A stretch of DNA of 64,000 bases from Vibrio sp. CK2-1 (GTDB lineage Bacteria > Pseudomonadota > Gammaproteobacteria > Enterobacterales > Vibrionaceae), in assembly GCF_021726515.1 (NCBI RefSeq), contig NZ_JAKKCJ010000001.1, positions 372,001-436,000 of the forward strand, read 5' to 3'. How positions within the stretch are numbered: the first letter of the stretch is position 1; each line of letters starts with the position of its first letter. Below the pieces are notes generated by a model that saw nothing but the letters and a program-made list of their open reading frames with translations, did no database searches and had not been told where the DNA came from. The translations under genes were made by a program, and so were the position numbers. This document shows, piece by piece, positions 1 to 7,511 of the stretch.

Positions 1-36
1 TATGTCTCTTATGAATACCGATAACGAGTTCGCGAT

Positions 37-246
37 TTAAGCGACACCCATTATCCGTTTGTATTTTTGGACTGCTTGTTCGAAGAATCTACGTTCATCT
101 TCATTACGAATTTTTTCAGCTTCAGTTAGCAATAGTTCTGGCCCAGCTTTCGCTTGTTTTAACTGCCAAACCGCATACGAAGCTTGCTTATCCAATTCGA
201 TTTTATTTTTCTCAGTTGGTGGCAACAAAGATAAATTTATAGACAT
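37..246 (-). CDS. Small conserved-looking hypothetical protein (69 aa)
   Basis: I do not recognise the family and assign no function. The product is short, soluble and charged, with no signal peptide or membrane segment. After a Pro-containing N-terminus it looks largely helical, rich in Lys, Glu and Ala, ending in a basic KRIMGVA tail. The ATG at 246 has only a weak upstream purine stretch, so the start is uncertain. It is transcribed away from the parS2 site at 327 and lies about 220 bp from the next small minus-strand gene. Its composition looks coding, but being so short it could still be spurious. Confidence 0.55.
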   Translation of the reverse strand: MSINLSLLPPTEKNKIELDKQASYAVWQLKQAKAGPELLLTEAEKIRNEDERRFFEQAVQKYKRIMGVA

Positions 247-326
247 TAAAATGGCCTATGCTCAAGAGTCGTTAGTCACAGGAATATACCATAGCAGAGG
301 GCAAATGATAAAAAGATATTCATCGG

Positions 327-339
327 TTTACAGTGTAAA
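327..339. promoter_or_regulatory. parS2 centromere site
   Basis: TTTACAGTGTAAA is a perfect match to the 13-bp palindromic core of the Vibrio chromosome 2 ParB2 binding site (TTTACANTGTAAA). It lies between two small minus-strand genes, about 6 kb from parB2. Loading of ParB2 here would help segregate the origin region. Confidence 0.85.
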
Positions 340-469
340 TTTGAGATATTAGCAGCAAACAATTCAACGAGCTGACTAAACAGAAAATAAAAAGACAGAA
401 TGAATAAACACCCTGTCTTTATAAACTATCCTTCTTATAACTTACTTCAGCTGAGATTAGCTAAGCCTC

Positions 470-667
470 TTAATGAAGTAAGCCAAGTTCTCTCGCTTCT
501 TCTAACGTTAGACCGCTTTCACGAATCTCTTTCAACATTTCAATTCGACGTCTCGCTTCAGCGCTTTTCATTTGCTTCGGCGTCGCTTGAGAATTCGAAT
601 CGTCTTTATTATCCCAACTTGTTGCAATTCCAGTCATGTCATCATGATCAATTGAATTAATCGACAT
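470..667 (-). CDS. Small charged hypothetical protein (65 aa)
   Basis: The start is set at the ATG at 667 because a strong ribosome binding site (GGAGGT) lies about six bases upstream; a longer frame opening at 697 lacks one. The N-terminal half is polar and probably disordered, rich in Asp, Ser and Asn. The C-terminal half (from about residue 33) is a charged helix with the run SAEARRRIEMLKEIRESG followed by LTLEEARELGLLH. It has no signal peptide or membrane segment. I do not recognise the family with certainty. The good ribosome binding site makes it a likely real gene. Confidence 0.65.
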   Translation of the reverse strand: MSINSIDHDDMTGIATSWDNKDDSNSQATPKQMKSAEARRRIEMLKEIRESGLTLEEARELGLLH

Positions 668-994
668 AAGTACCTCCAGAAAACCATGCGGAAACAAAGT
701 GGATATTAAGCAAACTAATGTCCACTTGTTAAGTAAATAAAATACAGAGTGTGACTAAACTCAGAGTTCAGAAACAAGTTGCGTTTTCCATTCCATTTAC
801 CGCTTTTGTTTCTATTTAACTGGGTGTAGCGTCAAAGATCTCACCATTCTAAAAGCGACTATTTCAGCGGTCACAATTAGCAATCAAACCTTCACTCAAT
901 AATAAATAGCAGATTCGCGCATTTTAGGTAAATTTTTTTTGCTGGCAAGTTCAAAATCAAAAATTTATTCCTTCAGCACAAGCTGCTTTAGAGT

Positions 995-1158
995 AATACC
1001 AATCAAATTAATTAGGTGTTCAGAAATTGCGCTGGAAAAAGCCTTGAGAACAAGGCATAAATTTTCGATAAGTAGTCACTCTACAATCAAAATTTATAAC
1101 GTAGTTATCGAGGTTTTTCACAAGCAAAAATGATCAGATAATTAGTGCGATTGGTATA
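995..1158. repeat. MITE-like intergenic repeat with terminal inverted repeats
   Basis: The ends are ATACCAATC and GATTGGTAT, perfect inverted 9-mers extending with mismatches to about 25 bp. The interior holds inverted segments around ATAAATTTTCGATAA and TTATCGAGG. It resembles a family of roughly 165-bp non-coding repeats I recall from Vibrionaceae intergenic regions; this is recognition, not a search. It sits in the 541-bp stretch 668-1208, which otherwise shows only AT-rich DNA and, I think, no gene. A frame through it (939-1133) has no ribosome binding site and looks spurious. Confidence 0.65.
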
Positions 1159-1208
1159 AAGCAACTACAATCAAATTATAGTTCGAAGACTCAAGAAAGA
1201 GGCTCGCA

Positions 1209-1673
1209 ATGGAACTCAGCACTTGGTTATTTCGCCTTAAATGTCACCAGCAAGATACTGGCAGTCATAATATTTCAGAGTTAGTGTCTCTTATTCACTC
1301 CCCTCCCCCGCAGCTTTGGTCGGAATCGGAGCCATTATCAGAAACGCATATTAAAGCGATCACATCCTGGCTTGATGGCTGTTTGCAGTTATTTCATTAT
1401 TTTGATGGTCTCGAACATCACCAGCTAGCTTACCAGTATACTCAATTGGCTTATGCGCGCTTACAAAGCATAACCGCCAATCCACATACTCAAGTCGAAC
1501 TAAGGTATTGGGGAGCGGCTTATCTCGACCAATTAACGGTTATGATGTTGGAGTTTTGTCAAAGACAGCCAGAGTGGCAGCAAGAAAGTTATCAACTCAT
1601 AGAGCTGCATATTGCTTTTATGGCACCATTAGGTGAATTGAATATGAGAAATAGGGATCAAAGTCGTCTTTAA
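1209..1673 (+). CDS. Hypothetical protein downstream of rctB (154 aa)
   Basis: The ATG at 1209 follows AGAGG about eight bases upstream. The product is soluble, mostly helical, rich in Leu, Gln, His and Tyr, without signal peptide, membrane segment or recognised catalytic motif. Aromatic-rich helices such as QLAYQYTQLAYARLQ suggest a helical-bundle fold. It converges with rctB, and the two are separated by about 100 bp holding RctB-type sites. I do not recognise the family; no function is assigned. Confidence 0.7.
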   Translation: MELSTWLFRLKCHQQDTGSHNISELVSLIHSPPPQLWSESEPLSETHIKAITSWLDGCLQLFHYFDGLEHHQLAYQYTQLAYARLQSITANPHTQVELRYWGAAYLDQLTVMMLEFCQRQPEWQQESYQLIELHIAFMAPLGELNMRNRDQSRL

Positions 1674-1695
1674 GCATACAGCTTGATCTATCGCA

Positions 1696-1748
1696 CTTGA
1701 TCATCGTTCCGAAAGCATGAATAAGAAGCTACCTTGATCATGCTTTCG
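1696..1748. promoter_or_regulatory. Pair of RctB-type sites, including a 39-bp dyad, at the rctB 3' end
   Basis: Two TTGATCAT cores (1697-1704 and 1734-1741) lie in the gap between the convergent upstream gene and rctB. The second belongs to a dyad with 11-base arms, CGAAAGCATGA at 1710-1720 and TCATGCTTTCG at 1738-1748, spanning exactly 39 bp. The same flank-plus-core pattern (GGAACGATGATCAAG or GAAAGCATGATCAAGG) occurs at the origin. There is no T-run, so this is unlikely to be a simple terminator. By analogy with 39-mers of Vibrio cholerae it may be an inhibitory RctB site; that role is inferred. Confidence 0.6.
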
Positions 1749-1779
1749 AATTTAACACTAACCCATTGAATATAAATAA

Positions 1780-3756
1780 TTAAGAAACGTTCGCCATTTC
1801 ATCTAATGCACGCATCACCGTTTCATCGAGATGGCCATCAAACACTTGCTTGCAAACTTTACGTCGTACAGCCAGTCCTGCAATTAACCTTTCAATCGAC
1901 AGATGCTTAGACTTGGTTTCCTGATTAAATAACTCAATGGTTTTACTTAATGTTTCATAAGGCAATACATCTTCACCAACTCGTAGCCAATCTAGCTTAC
2001 TCATAAGCTCGTCACACTCTTCTTTGATAGAAGCGAACGGATGCCCTGTCATTGCTGATAACGCCGTTATACTGCGTTCTAAGGCTTGTGGTGAGGTATA
2101 TTTAGAGAGCGTGATCGTTAGTTCGTCCGCATTGATCTCTACAAGATGCTTTTTGAGCTTCACTCGACGACCTAGGCGGCCTCTTGGTGAAGGATCTTTA
2201 CGCTGGATCGGTTCAAATTCACCATCAATAATTTCCGCCAATTCTTGCAGCTTTTGTTTAGACACCAATTCGTGACGTAGTGGGTTTGGCAAGGTTGGTG
2301 CCATATTTCGTTTGCCAGCATTGGTGGTGCGAGCACGAGAAAATCTTAATACTTCTTCTGCATCGCAACGGATATTGATCTGATAATCTTGAACTTTTCC
2401 TTTATCCATTATGGTGGTTATCGTTAAATGATAACCCCATAAATTGACCACAAAAAGATCTTCAGTGGTTTTGCCTTCCGATAATTTTCTTAATTCACGA
2501 ATAAGATCCATCGAAAAACGGCGCCATTCGATGTTACGAGCGAGTTTCTGGTTAATCTCACTGAGCAGCATAGATTCCGTTAAACGACGTACTAGGCGGC
2601 TTCTAAAGAAGGTGTACAGCTGGAACACCAGTGTATGCTGTTTCAGAATTTCTGGTGGGAATAAGAAAAAGTAATCTTTGGTCAGCAATTCTTCAAAAAA
2701 TGAAGGCTCCCAAACTAAAATATATAAGTTTGGTTTGATGCGAATTTCACCCGAGGCATTTTCTGTCGGTGCTTCATCTGATGCGGTGATGGTACGGGCA
2801 ATAAAGCGAAAGCGATCACTCTTAAAGCCTTCTGGCATATTTTCACTAAGCCAGCGGCCTGTTAATTCATGCAATTGAAAATCAGTAAATTCGATACGAT
2901 CAATACTATCTCGTATTGAATCTCGTGCAGGCCCACTGTCCTTTTTACCACGTAAAGATAAAATATCCGTGATATACAAAGGGGTTTTATTTGGCATCTG
3001 TTTGGCATTCATATGATAATCATCTTGGTGATGATCATGGTATTGAACGGTTAGTGTAAACAGAGCAAACAGGGTCATGAGATCATCAACCGTCATGATA
3101 TTTTTTGATGATCGAGTTTCAATGATCGCACGGGTTCCTGAAATAGAAACCATTGATTTTTGATAATTTTTTCTTGTTCTTGGTGGTGCTAAAGCCTGAT
3201 CAATAATACCCGCCCAGTTAGTCGGTGAAACCACGAATTGATCCGCTTCATCACGCATTGCTGGTGGCGTATATAAACCATGTTCATTGAGCAACTGACG
3301 GTTTACTTGAGTTTGCGCCAATGCTTTAGAACGTTTTTGTTTTTCGGTTTGGCGAGTGGAATCGGTTTTTAAGCTAGTAGAACCAAGTACAGAAATTAAT
3401 TGGTTTGGATTTACGAAGGTATGAAGCATTGTTTTGCCAGCCAGACCTTCTTCAAATCGAACTGGAGTTTGGCCAAATAAGCCGATAGATACGGCAGCTC
3501 TTAATCGTTGCTGAATTGCAGCGCGAGTTAATTGTCCATCAGTGGCTTCAATTAATTCCGTGGTAGAAACTAAACCATCTTTGCTGGATAAGCCTTTAAG
3601 AGAAATTAAATTGAGTAGTTCAACAATGCTTTTGGTGACACCTTTGAAATGTTGATATTGCTCAATCCAATCGATAGTGTGTTCTGAGATCTGAAATAAG
3701 TGACCATCTTTGTGGTTTCGAGGGAGTTTGATCAAGATCTTTTCTTGGGTTGGCAT
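1780..3756 (-). CDS. rctB: RctB, chromosome 2 replication initiator
   Basis: This is the Vibrionaceae-specific initiator that binds 12-mer iterons to open the chromosome 2 origin and binds longer 39-mer sites that restrain initiation; it also represses its own gene. The protein matches the remembered Vibrio cholerae RctB almost end to end, including LIKLPR near the N-terminus, STTELIDATDGQLTRAAIQQR-like helices near residue 60-90, and SPRGRLGRRVK near residue 530. I chose the ATG at 3756, giving 658 aa, the family length; an ATG at 3774 would add six residues. The origin iterons begin about 210 bp upstream. Dam methylation of GATC in its sites governs binding in V. cholerae. Confidence 0.97.
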   Translation of the reverse strand: MPTQEKILIKLPRNHKDGHLFQISEHTIDWIEQYQHFKGVTKSIVELLNLISLKGLSSKDGLVSTTELIEATDGQLTRAAIQQRLRAAVSIGLFGQTPVRFEEGLAGKTMLHTFVNPNQLISVLGSTSLKTDSTRQTEKQKRSKALAQTQVNRQLLNEHGLYTPPAMRDEADQFVVSPTNWAGIIDQALAPPRTRKNYQKSMVSISGTRAIIETRSSKNIMTVDDLMTLFALFTLTVQYHDHHQDDYHMNAKQMPNKTPLYITDILSLRGKKDSGPARDSIRDSIDRIEFTDFQLHELTGRWLSENMPEGFKSDRFRFIARTITASDEAPTENASGEIRIKPNLYILVWEPSFFEELLTKDYFFLFPPEILKQHTLVFQLYTFFRSRLVRRLTESMLLSEINQKLARNIEWRRFSMDLIRELRKLSEGKTTEDLFVVNLWGYHLTITTIMDKGKVQDYQINIRCDAEEVLRFSRARTTNAGKRNMAPTLPNPLRHELVSKQKLQELAEIIDGEFEPIQRKDPSPRGRLGRRVKLKKHLVEINADELTITLSKYTSPQALERSITALSAMTGHPFASIKEECDELMSKLDWLRVGEDVLPYETLSKTIELFNQETKSKHLSIERLIAGLAVRRKVCKQVFDGHLDETVMRALDEMANVS

Positions 3757-3810
3757 ATCAATTCCATTTGTCATTGGATGTAAATCTCATATAGTTCCCA
3801 AAGAATAAAT

Positions 3811-3960
3811 AAAAAAGATCAAAAAAGAAAGAAAAAAATGCTTTTCTTTAAATAACTGATCTTTATGTTTATTTGATCTTAAATGGTTATATGATCTTAT
3901 GATCTGGCTGAAGTTTTGCTTTTAAGTGTATGAATATAAATAAGTTATTTTTTTCTCGTT
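3811..3960. other. AT-rich origin opening region with GATC-centred 11-mer-like repeats
   Basis: This stretch between the rctB start and the 12-mers is very AT-rich. It contains five GATC copies at 3817, 3858, 3875, 3893 and 3901, most within TTTGATCTTAA-like or TATGATCTTAT-like contexts, the middle three 17-18 bp apart. In V. cholerae the corresponding DNA holds RctB 11-mers and the unwinding element; that role is inferred here from position and composition. The rctB promoter must also lie here, but I could not fix -35 and -10 boxes. Confidence 0.7.
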
Positions 3961-3967
3961 TGAAAGC

Positions 3968-4092
3968 ATGATCATAGAGCATTCAGAACGATGATCATTA
4001 CTCAATTGAAAGCATGATCAATTTGAAACAGAAGCATGATCATTAATTTAATGAAGCATGATCAAACAAATAATGAAACGATGATCATCTGT
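3968..4092 (+). other. ori2 core: six regularly spaced 12-mer RctB iterons
   Basis: Six ATGATCA cores start at 3968, 3991, 4014, 4036, 4058 and 4081, all in one orientation, with spacings of 23, 23, 22, 22 and 23 bp, about two helical turns. Each is preceded by GAAAGC, GAACG, GAAGC or GAAACG and contains a Dam GATC site. This matches the head-to-tail iteron array of the Vibrio chromosome 2 origin. It is the loading platform for RctB and the basis for calling this window the origin. Confidence 0.95.
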
Positions 4093-4102
4093 CATTTACA
4101 TG

Positions 4103-4111
4103 TTATCCACA
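4103..4111 (+). other. DnaA box of ori2
   Basis: TTATCCACA is the consensus high-affinity DnaA box, 11 bp beyond the last 12-mer core region. A single DnaA box at this place is characteristic of chromosome 2 origins. A further GATC lies at 4112-4115, partly adjoining the box. Confidence 0.93.
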
Positions 4112-4175
4112 GATCATAACAGTCGATTTATTAAAAAATGGAAAAATAGCCTACTTCTCACTGGTTATTGCTTAT

Positions 4176-4600
4176 GGAACGATGATCAAGCTGGAGTGCT
4201 ATAGTTCATCGTTCCTTCTAATATTATTGCTTGTCTTCACTGCTAGAAAGAATGATCAAGGCTATTAGTCGTTGATTGGCGAGGCTAAAGCGTGTTTTTC
4301 GATAAAAAATGTCACTTCAATTTACACTCAATGTAATCTATACAAGGCTTTTCATGCTTCCGAGGCTTATTTACGCTTGATCATCGATCCGAAAGTGATC
4401 TTTATATCAATCAAATTGAATTGACATTTTAACCCTTGATCATGCTTCCTTTATATTCCTCTTTATTAGATAAATGGCCAATTAAAATAGAAATTATCAC
4501 TGTTTTTCAATCTTTCGGCTTTTATATGAGGATTTGGGACTATTTTGATAGTAATTATGGAACGATGATCAAGGCTATTTCATCAATCCAGCTTGGATTG
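4176..4600. promoter_or_regulatory. rctA-like control region with long RctB-type sites
   Basis: Five extended sites with ATGATCAAG cores are visible. A at 4176-4215 has 10-bp inverted arms GGAACGATGA and TCATCGTTCC. B starts at 4246 (core 4252-4258). C at 4352-4390 is on the minus strand (core 4377-4384). E is at 4436-4449, also minus. D starts at 4559 (core 4565-4571) and shares ATGATCAAGGCTATT with B. In V. cholerae this interval, rctA, carries 39-mers that bind RctB and dampen initiation. Open frames at 4436-4657 and 4666-4929 look like chance frames in AT-rich DNA. From 4601 to 5194 I see only AT-rich DNA and one parS2 site. Confidence 0.8.
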
Positions 4601-4973
4601 AAACTGCACGATTCATTCATTTTCTTAAAACACTTAGGCAACAATCTACTTGCCTAAAGGTTCGTATGATAGCTCTGATTCTGCATCTTGAAGCCATTTA
4701 TCTATATGCTTACAAGCTGAAATTGGTGTGTTTTCGCTACTTACGAGTTGATATAACTGTCTATATACAAAGTGACTCATTTATTTTTTGTATTATTAAG
4801 CGTAGTTGTTGCTTTGGTTTCTATGATTCTTTTGTTTTTTATCTTGCCCCACCCTACTCTCTTATTGATTGGTTAATTTTTAATAGACTTGCTTGCTTTA
4901 TCATTATTTTTATGTTGATTCGACAATGACCGTAATTTTATCTAATTAATTAATCGTTCCGAGAGAAATGGCA

Positions 4974-4986
4974 TTTACATTGTAAA
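4974..4986. promoter_or_regulatory. parS2 centromere site upstream of parA2
   Basis: TTTACATTGTAAA matches the parS2 core perfectly. It lies about 210 bp upstream of parA2, so besides acting as a centromere it could let ParB2 influence parAB2 transcription. A degenerate half-like sequence (GACATTGTAACA) follows a few bases later. Confidence 0.88.
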
Positions 4987-5194
4987 TAGGTGACATTGTA
5001 ACAGTTAAAAAGTTTTGAAGTTTTCGGGTAAATAATGGTGAAAAATATGTGAGTAAATGCACGTTTTTATCTGTTATTGCAAATAAATGACAATTTTGCT
5101 TTTAATTTATCATTACACTAAATGTGCAGCTAATCATTGTTTATATCGTTTTTTGTTGTACAATGATTTTAGATAAAGTTAACTGGATGAACTT

Positions 5195-6418
5195 ATGAAA
5201 AGAGAACAGACGATTCAAAATCTGGAACGCCTTGCTGAACAAACAAAACAAGTTCAAGCAGATCGTATCGAGATTGTTTTAGAAGAACGTAAAGATGAGC
5301 ATTTCCCTGCTATGTCTAAAGCTTTGATGGAAACCCGTTCAGGGCTGACGCGTCGTAAGTTAGACGAAGCGATTGCTAAAATGGAAGCGGAAGGTCATCA
5401 ATTTACTAAAAACAATGCGAACCACTATTCAATTACACTGAGTGAAGCTCATCAGTTAATGGATGCGGCTGGCGTTGATATGTTTTATCAGCGTAAGAAG
5501 AACACCGGTAATAAACCTTGGATCGTCAATGTGCAGAACCAAAAAGGTGGCACAGGTAAATCTATGTCGGCAGTGCATCTTGCTGCTTGTCTAGCATTGA
5601 ATTTGGATAAACGCTACCGTATTTGCTTAATCGATTTAGACCCGCAAGGTTCGTTACGTTTGTTCCTTAATCCACAAATTAGTGTTGATGATCACGAAGA
5701 AATCTATTCAGCAGTGGATGTCATGCTGGATAATGTGCCGGAAGGGGTAGAGGTCGATACTGAGTTTTTACGTAAAAATGTGTTATTACCGACTCAATAT
5801 CCGAACTTAAAAACCATTTCGGCGTTTCCTGAAGATGCCATGTTCAACGCGGAAGCTTGGCAGCATTTATCACAAAATCAGTCATTAGATATTGTGAAGC
5901 TACTAAAAGAAAAGTTGATTGATAAGATTGCTGATGATTTTGACATCATCATGATGGATACCGGTCCGCACGTCGATCCATTAGTTTGGAATGCAATGTA
6001 TGCCTCTAATGCCTTATTAATTCCTTGCGCGGCTAAGCGCTTAGACTGGGCATCAACAGTGAACTTTTTCCAACATTTACCAACAGTGTATGAAATGTTC
6101 CCGGAAGATTGGCAAGGTTTAGAATTTGTTCGTCTAATGCCGACTATGTTTGAAGATGACAATAAAAAACAAGTTTCGGTATTAACGGAAATGAATTACC
6201 TGCTTGCTGAGCAAGTGATGATGGCAACCATTCCACGTAGTCGTGCATTTGAAACTTGTGCCGATACTTACAGCACGGTATTTGATTTAACTGCCGGTGA
6301 TTTTGAAGGCGGTAAGAAAACTTTAGCTACGGCACAAGATGCTATTCAAAAAAGCGCGCTAGAATTAGAGCGTGTGATGCATAGTCATTGGGCGTCATTA
6401 AACCAGGGGGATAAATAA
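5195..6418 (+). CDS. parA2: ParA2 chromosome 2 partition ATPase
   Basis: ParA2 is a Walker-type ATPase that binds DNA non-specifically, forms dynamic assemblies and moves ParB2-parS2 complexes. An N-terminal winged-HTH-like extension of about 105 residues precedes the deviant Walker A KGGTGKS at about residues 117-123, as in large plasmid-type ParA proteins. LIDLDPQGS (Walker A' region) and the DIIMMDTGPHVDP (Walker B region) follow. At 407 aa it closely resembles the remembered V. cholerae ParA2. The start codon follows TGGATG. Its stop overlaps the parB2 start (TAATG), so the genes are translationally coupled. Confidence 0.96.
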   Translation: MKREQTIQNLERLAEQTKQVQADRIEIVLEERKDEHFPAMSKALMETRSGLTRRKLDEAIAKMEAEGHQFTKNNANHYSITLSEAHQLMDAAGVDMFYQRKKNTGNKPWIVNVQNQKGGTGKSMSAVHLAACLALNLDKRYRICLIDLDPQGSLRLFLNPQISVDDHEEIYSAVDVMLDNVPEGVEVDTEFLRKNVLLPTQYPNLKTISAFPEDAMFNAEAWQHLSQNQSLDIVKLLKEKLIDKIADDFDIIMMDTGPHVDPLVWNAMYASNALLIPCAAKRLDWASTVNFFQHLPTVYEMFPEDWQGLEFVRLMPTMFEDDNKKQVSVLTEMNYLLAEQVMMATIPRSRAFETCADTYSTVFDLTAGDFEGGKKTLATAQDAIQKSALELERVMHSHWASLNQGDK

Positions 6419-7392
6419 TGGCTATTAAAACTTCTGAATTGAATGCTAAATTATTTGGCAAGGCGAATAAACGCCGTGCGACTTCTCCTGTGGAAGCTCA
6501 AGCAGCAGTAAAAGAAAAAGCACAAGTGATTGAATTGGCGATTGCTGGTCAAGATTTGGTGGCTTTTGAATTGATGTCTGTGCCTGCTTCTGAAATCGAA
6601 AGCCAAACCGTGGTGTTTGCTGAGAACTCACGTGAACAATCATTTTTAAATGAGCACGCTTTATCTGATATTTTAGTTACGTTAAAAGAGCGCGGGCAGC
6701 AGTATCCTGCGGTTGGCCGACGTAATGCTGAAGGTAAAATTGAAGTACTAGACGGTAGCCGTCGTCGCATGTCGTGTATTTTGGCGCAGAAAGATTTTCT
6801 GATTTATGTTGCCGATGATATTCAATCTGACCACGCTAAGTTTTTATCTGATGTAGCAAATGCGCATAAGCCATTATCGTTATATGAACGTGGCCGCGAA
6901 ATGCAAGCTAAGCTCGATTCTGGTGCCGCTGAAGATCAAAAAGCATTAGCACAAATGTTCCAATGCAGTGAAGCCTTGGTGAGTGGGGCACTTAAAGCCG
7001 CCGCACTACCATTAGAATTACTGCAAGCGTACCCTAATGTGAGCGATGTAGGCCGTCCGACTATCGTTAAACTGCATAAACAGTACTTTTCATTACCGCA
7101 AAAATCACAAGAAACGCTACTTGAGAAGTGTAGAAAAGGGCACGGTGCGATTTGGCAACAATCACAATCTCAAGGTGTTGCTCGCTTGACGAAAGAAGTA
7201 TCAAGCCAGTTAGAAGCGTGGATTGAAGAGTTGCTACCAAGTAAAAAAGAAACAGCTTCAGATAAAGTTGAGTTAGTGAAAGGGCGCGTTAGTTATACTC
7301 GCAAAGGCGCTAACTTATCGCTTTCTCTGAAAAAAGTGGATGATGAAGTGATGCAAGATATCTTGGCCTATGTGCAAGGTAAATTAGCCTAA
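6418..7392 (+). CDS. parB2: ParB2 centromere-binding protein
   Basis: ParB2 recognises parS2 and works with ParA2 in segregating chromosome 2. The protein (324 aa) has a basic N-terminus and a ParB/sulfiredoxin-type domain with VGRRNAEGKIEVLDGSRR near residue 100. A KorB/Spo0J-like helix-turn-helix follows at about residues 155-200, and the C-terminal dimerisation part is rich in charged helices. The start overlaps the last base of parA2 and is preceded by GGGGG. A rho-independent terminator lies 46 bp downstream, closing the parAB2 operon. Confidence 0.95.
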   Translation: MAIKTSELNAKLFGKANKRRATSPVEAQAAVKEKAQVIELAIAGQDLVAFELMSVPASEIESQTVVFAENSREQSFLNEHALSDILVTLKERGQQYPAVGRRNAEGKIEVLDGSRRRMSCILAQKDFLIYVADDIQSDHAKFLSDVANAHKPLSLYERGREMQAKLDSGAAEDQKALAQMFQCSEALVSGALKAAALPLELLQAYPNVSDVGRPTIVKLHKQYFSLPQKSQETLLEKCRKGHGAIWQQSQSQGVARLTKEVSSQLEAWIEELLPSKKETASDKVELVKGRVSYTRKGANLSLSLKKVDDEVMQDILAYVQGKLA

Positions 7393-7438
7393 TAAGCTTT
7401 TATTCAAGTAACTGGGTTTATCACTGTTATCCTTAATT

Positions 7439-7465
7439 AAGCCGCCATTTGTGCGGCTTTTTTTG
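7439..7465 (+). terminator. parAB2 terminator
   Basis: AAGCCGC and GCGGCTT form a seven-base stem around a short loop, followed by eight Ts. It ends the parAB2 transcript before tmcA. Confidence 0.85.
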
Positions 7466-7511
7466 TCTCTGTGATATGCTTACTTCATCGATTTTAAATT
7501 TAGAAATAAGT

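Noticed and set aside
939..1133. Plus-strand frame of 64 aa upstream of the hypothetical gene at 1209
   Set aside because: Most of it runs through the MITE-like repeat, with no ribosome site and no protein-like composition.
3030..3045. GATGATCATGG inside rctB as an iteron
   Set aside because: It encodes a conserved HDHHQDD stretch and lacks the origin-type flank.
4321..4336. TTTACACTCAATGTAA as a parS2 site
   Set aside because: The spacing is three bases too long for the palindromic core.
4436..4929. Two plus-strand frames (73 and 87 aa) in the rctA-like region
   Set aside because: AT-rich, dominated by Phe, Ile, Tyr and Leu codons and overlapping RctB sites; rctA is known as a non-coding control region. 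They look like chance frames.
7449..7511. N-terminal extension of TmcA from ATG 7449
   Set aside because: The start would lie within the parAB2 terminator hairpin; the ATG at 7512 fits the family N-terminus.
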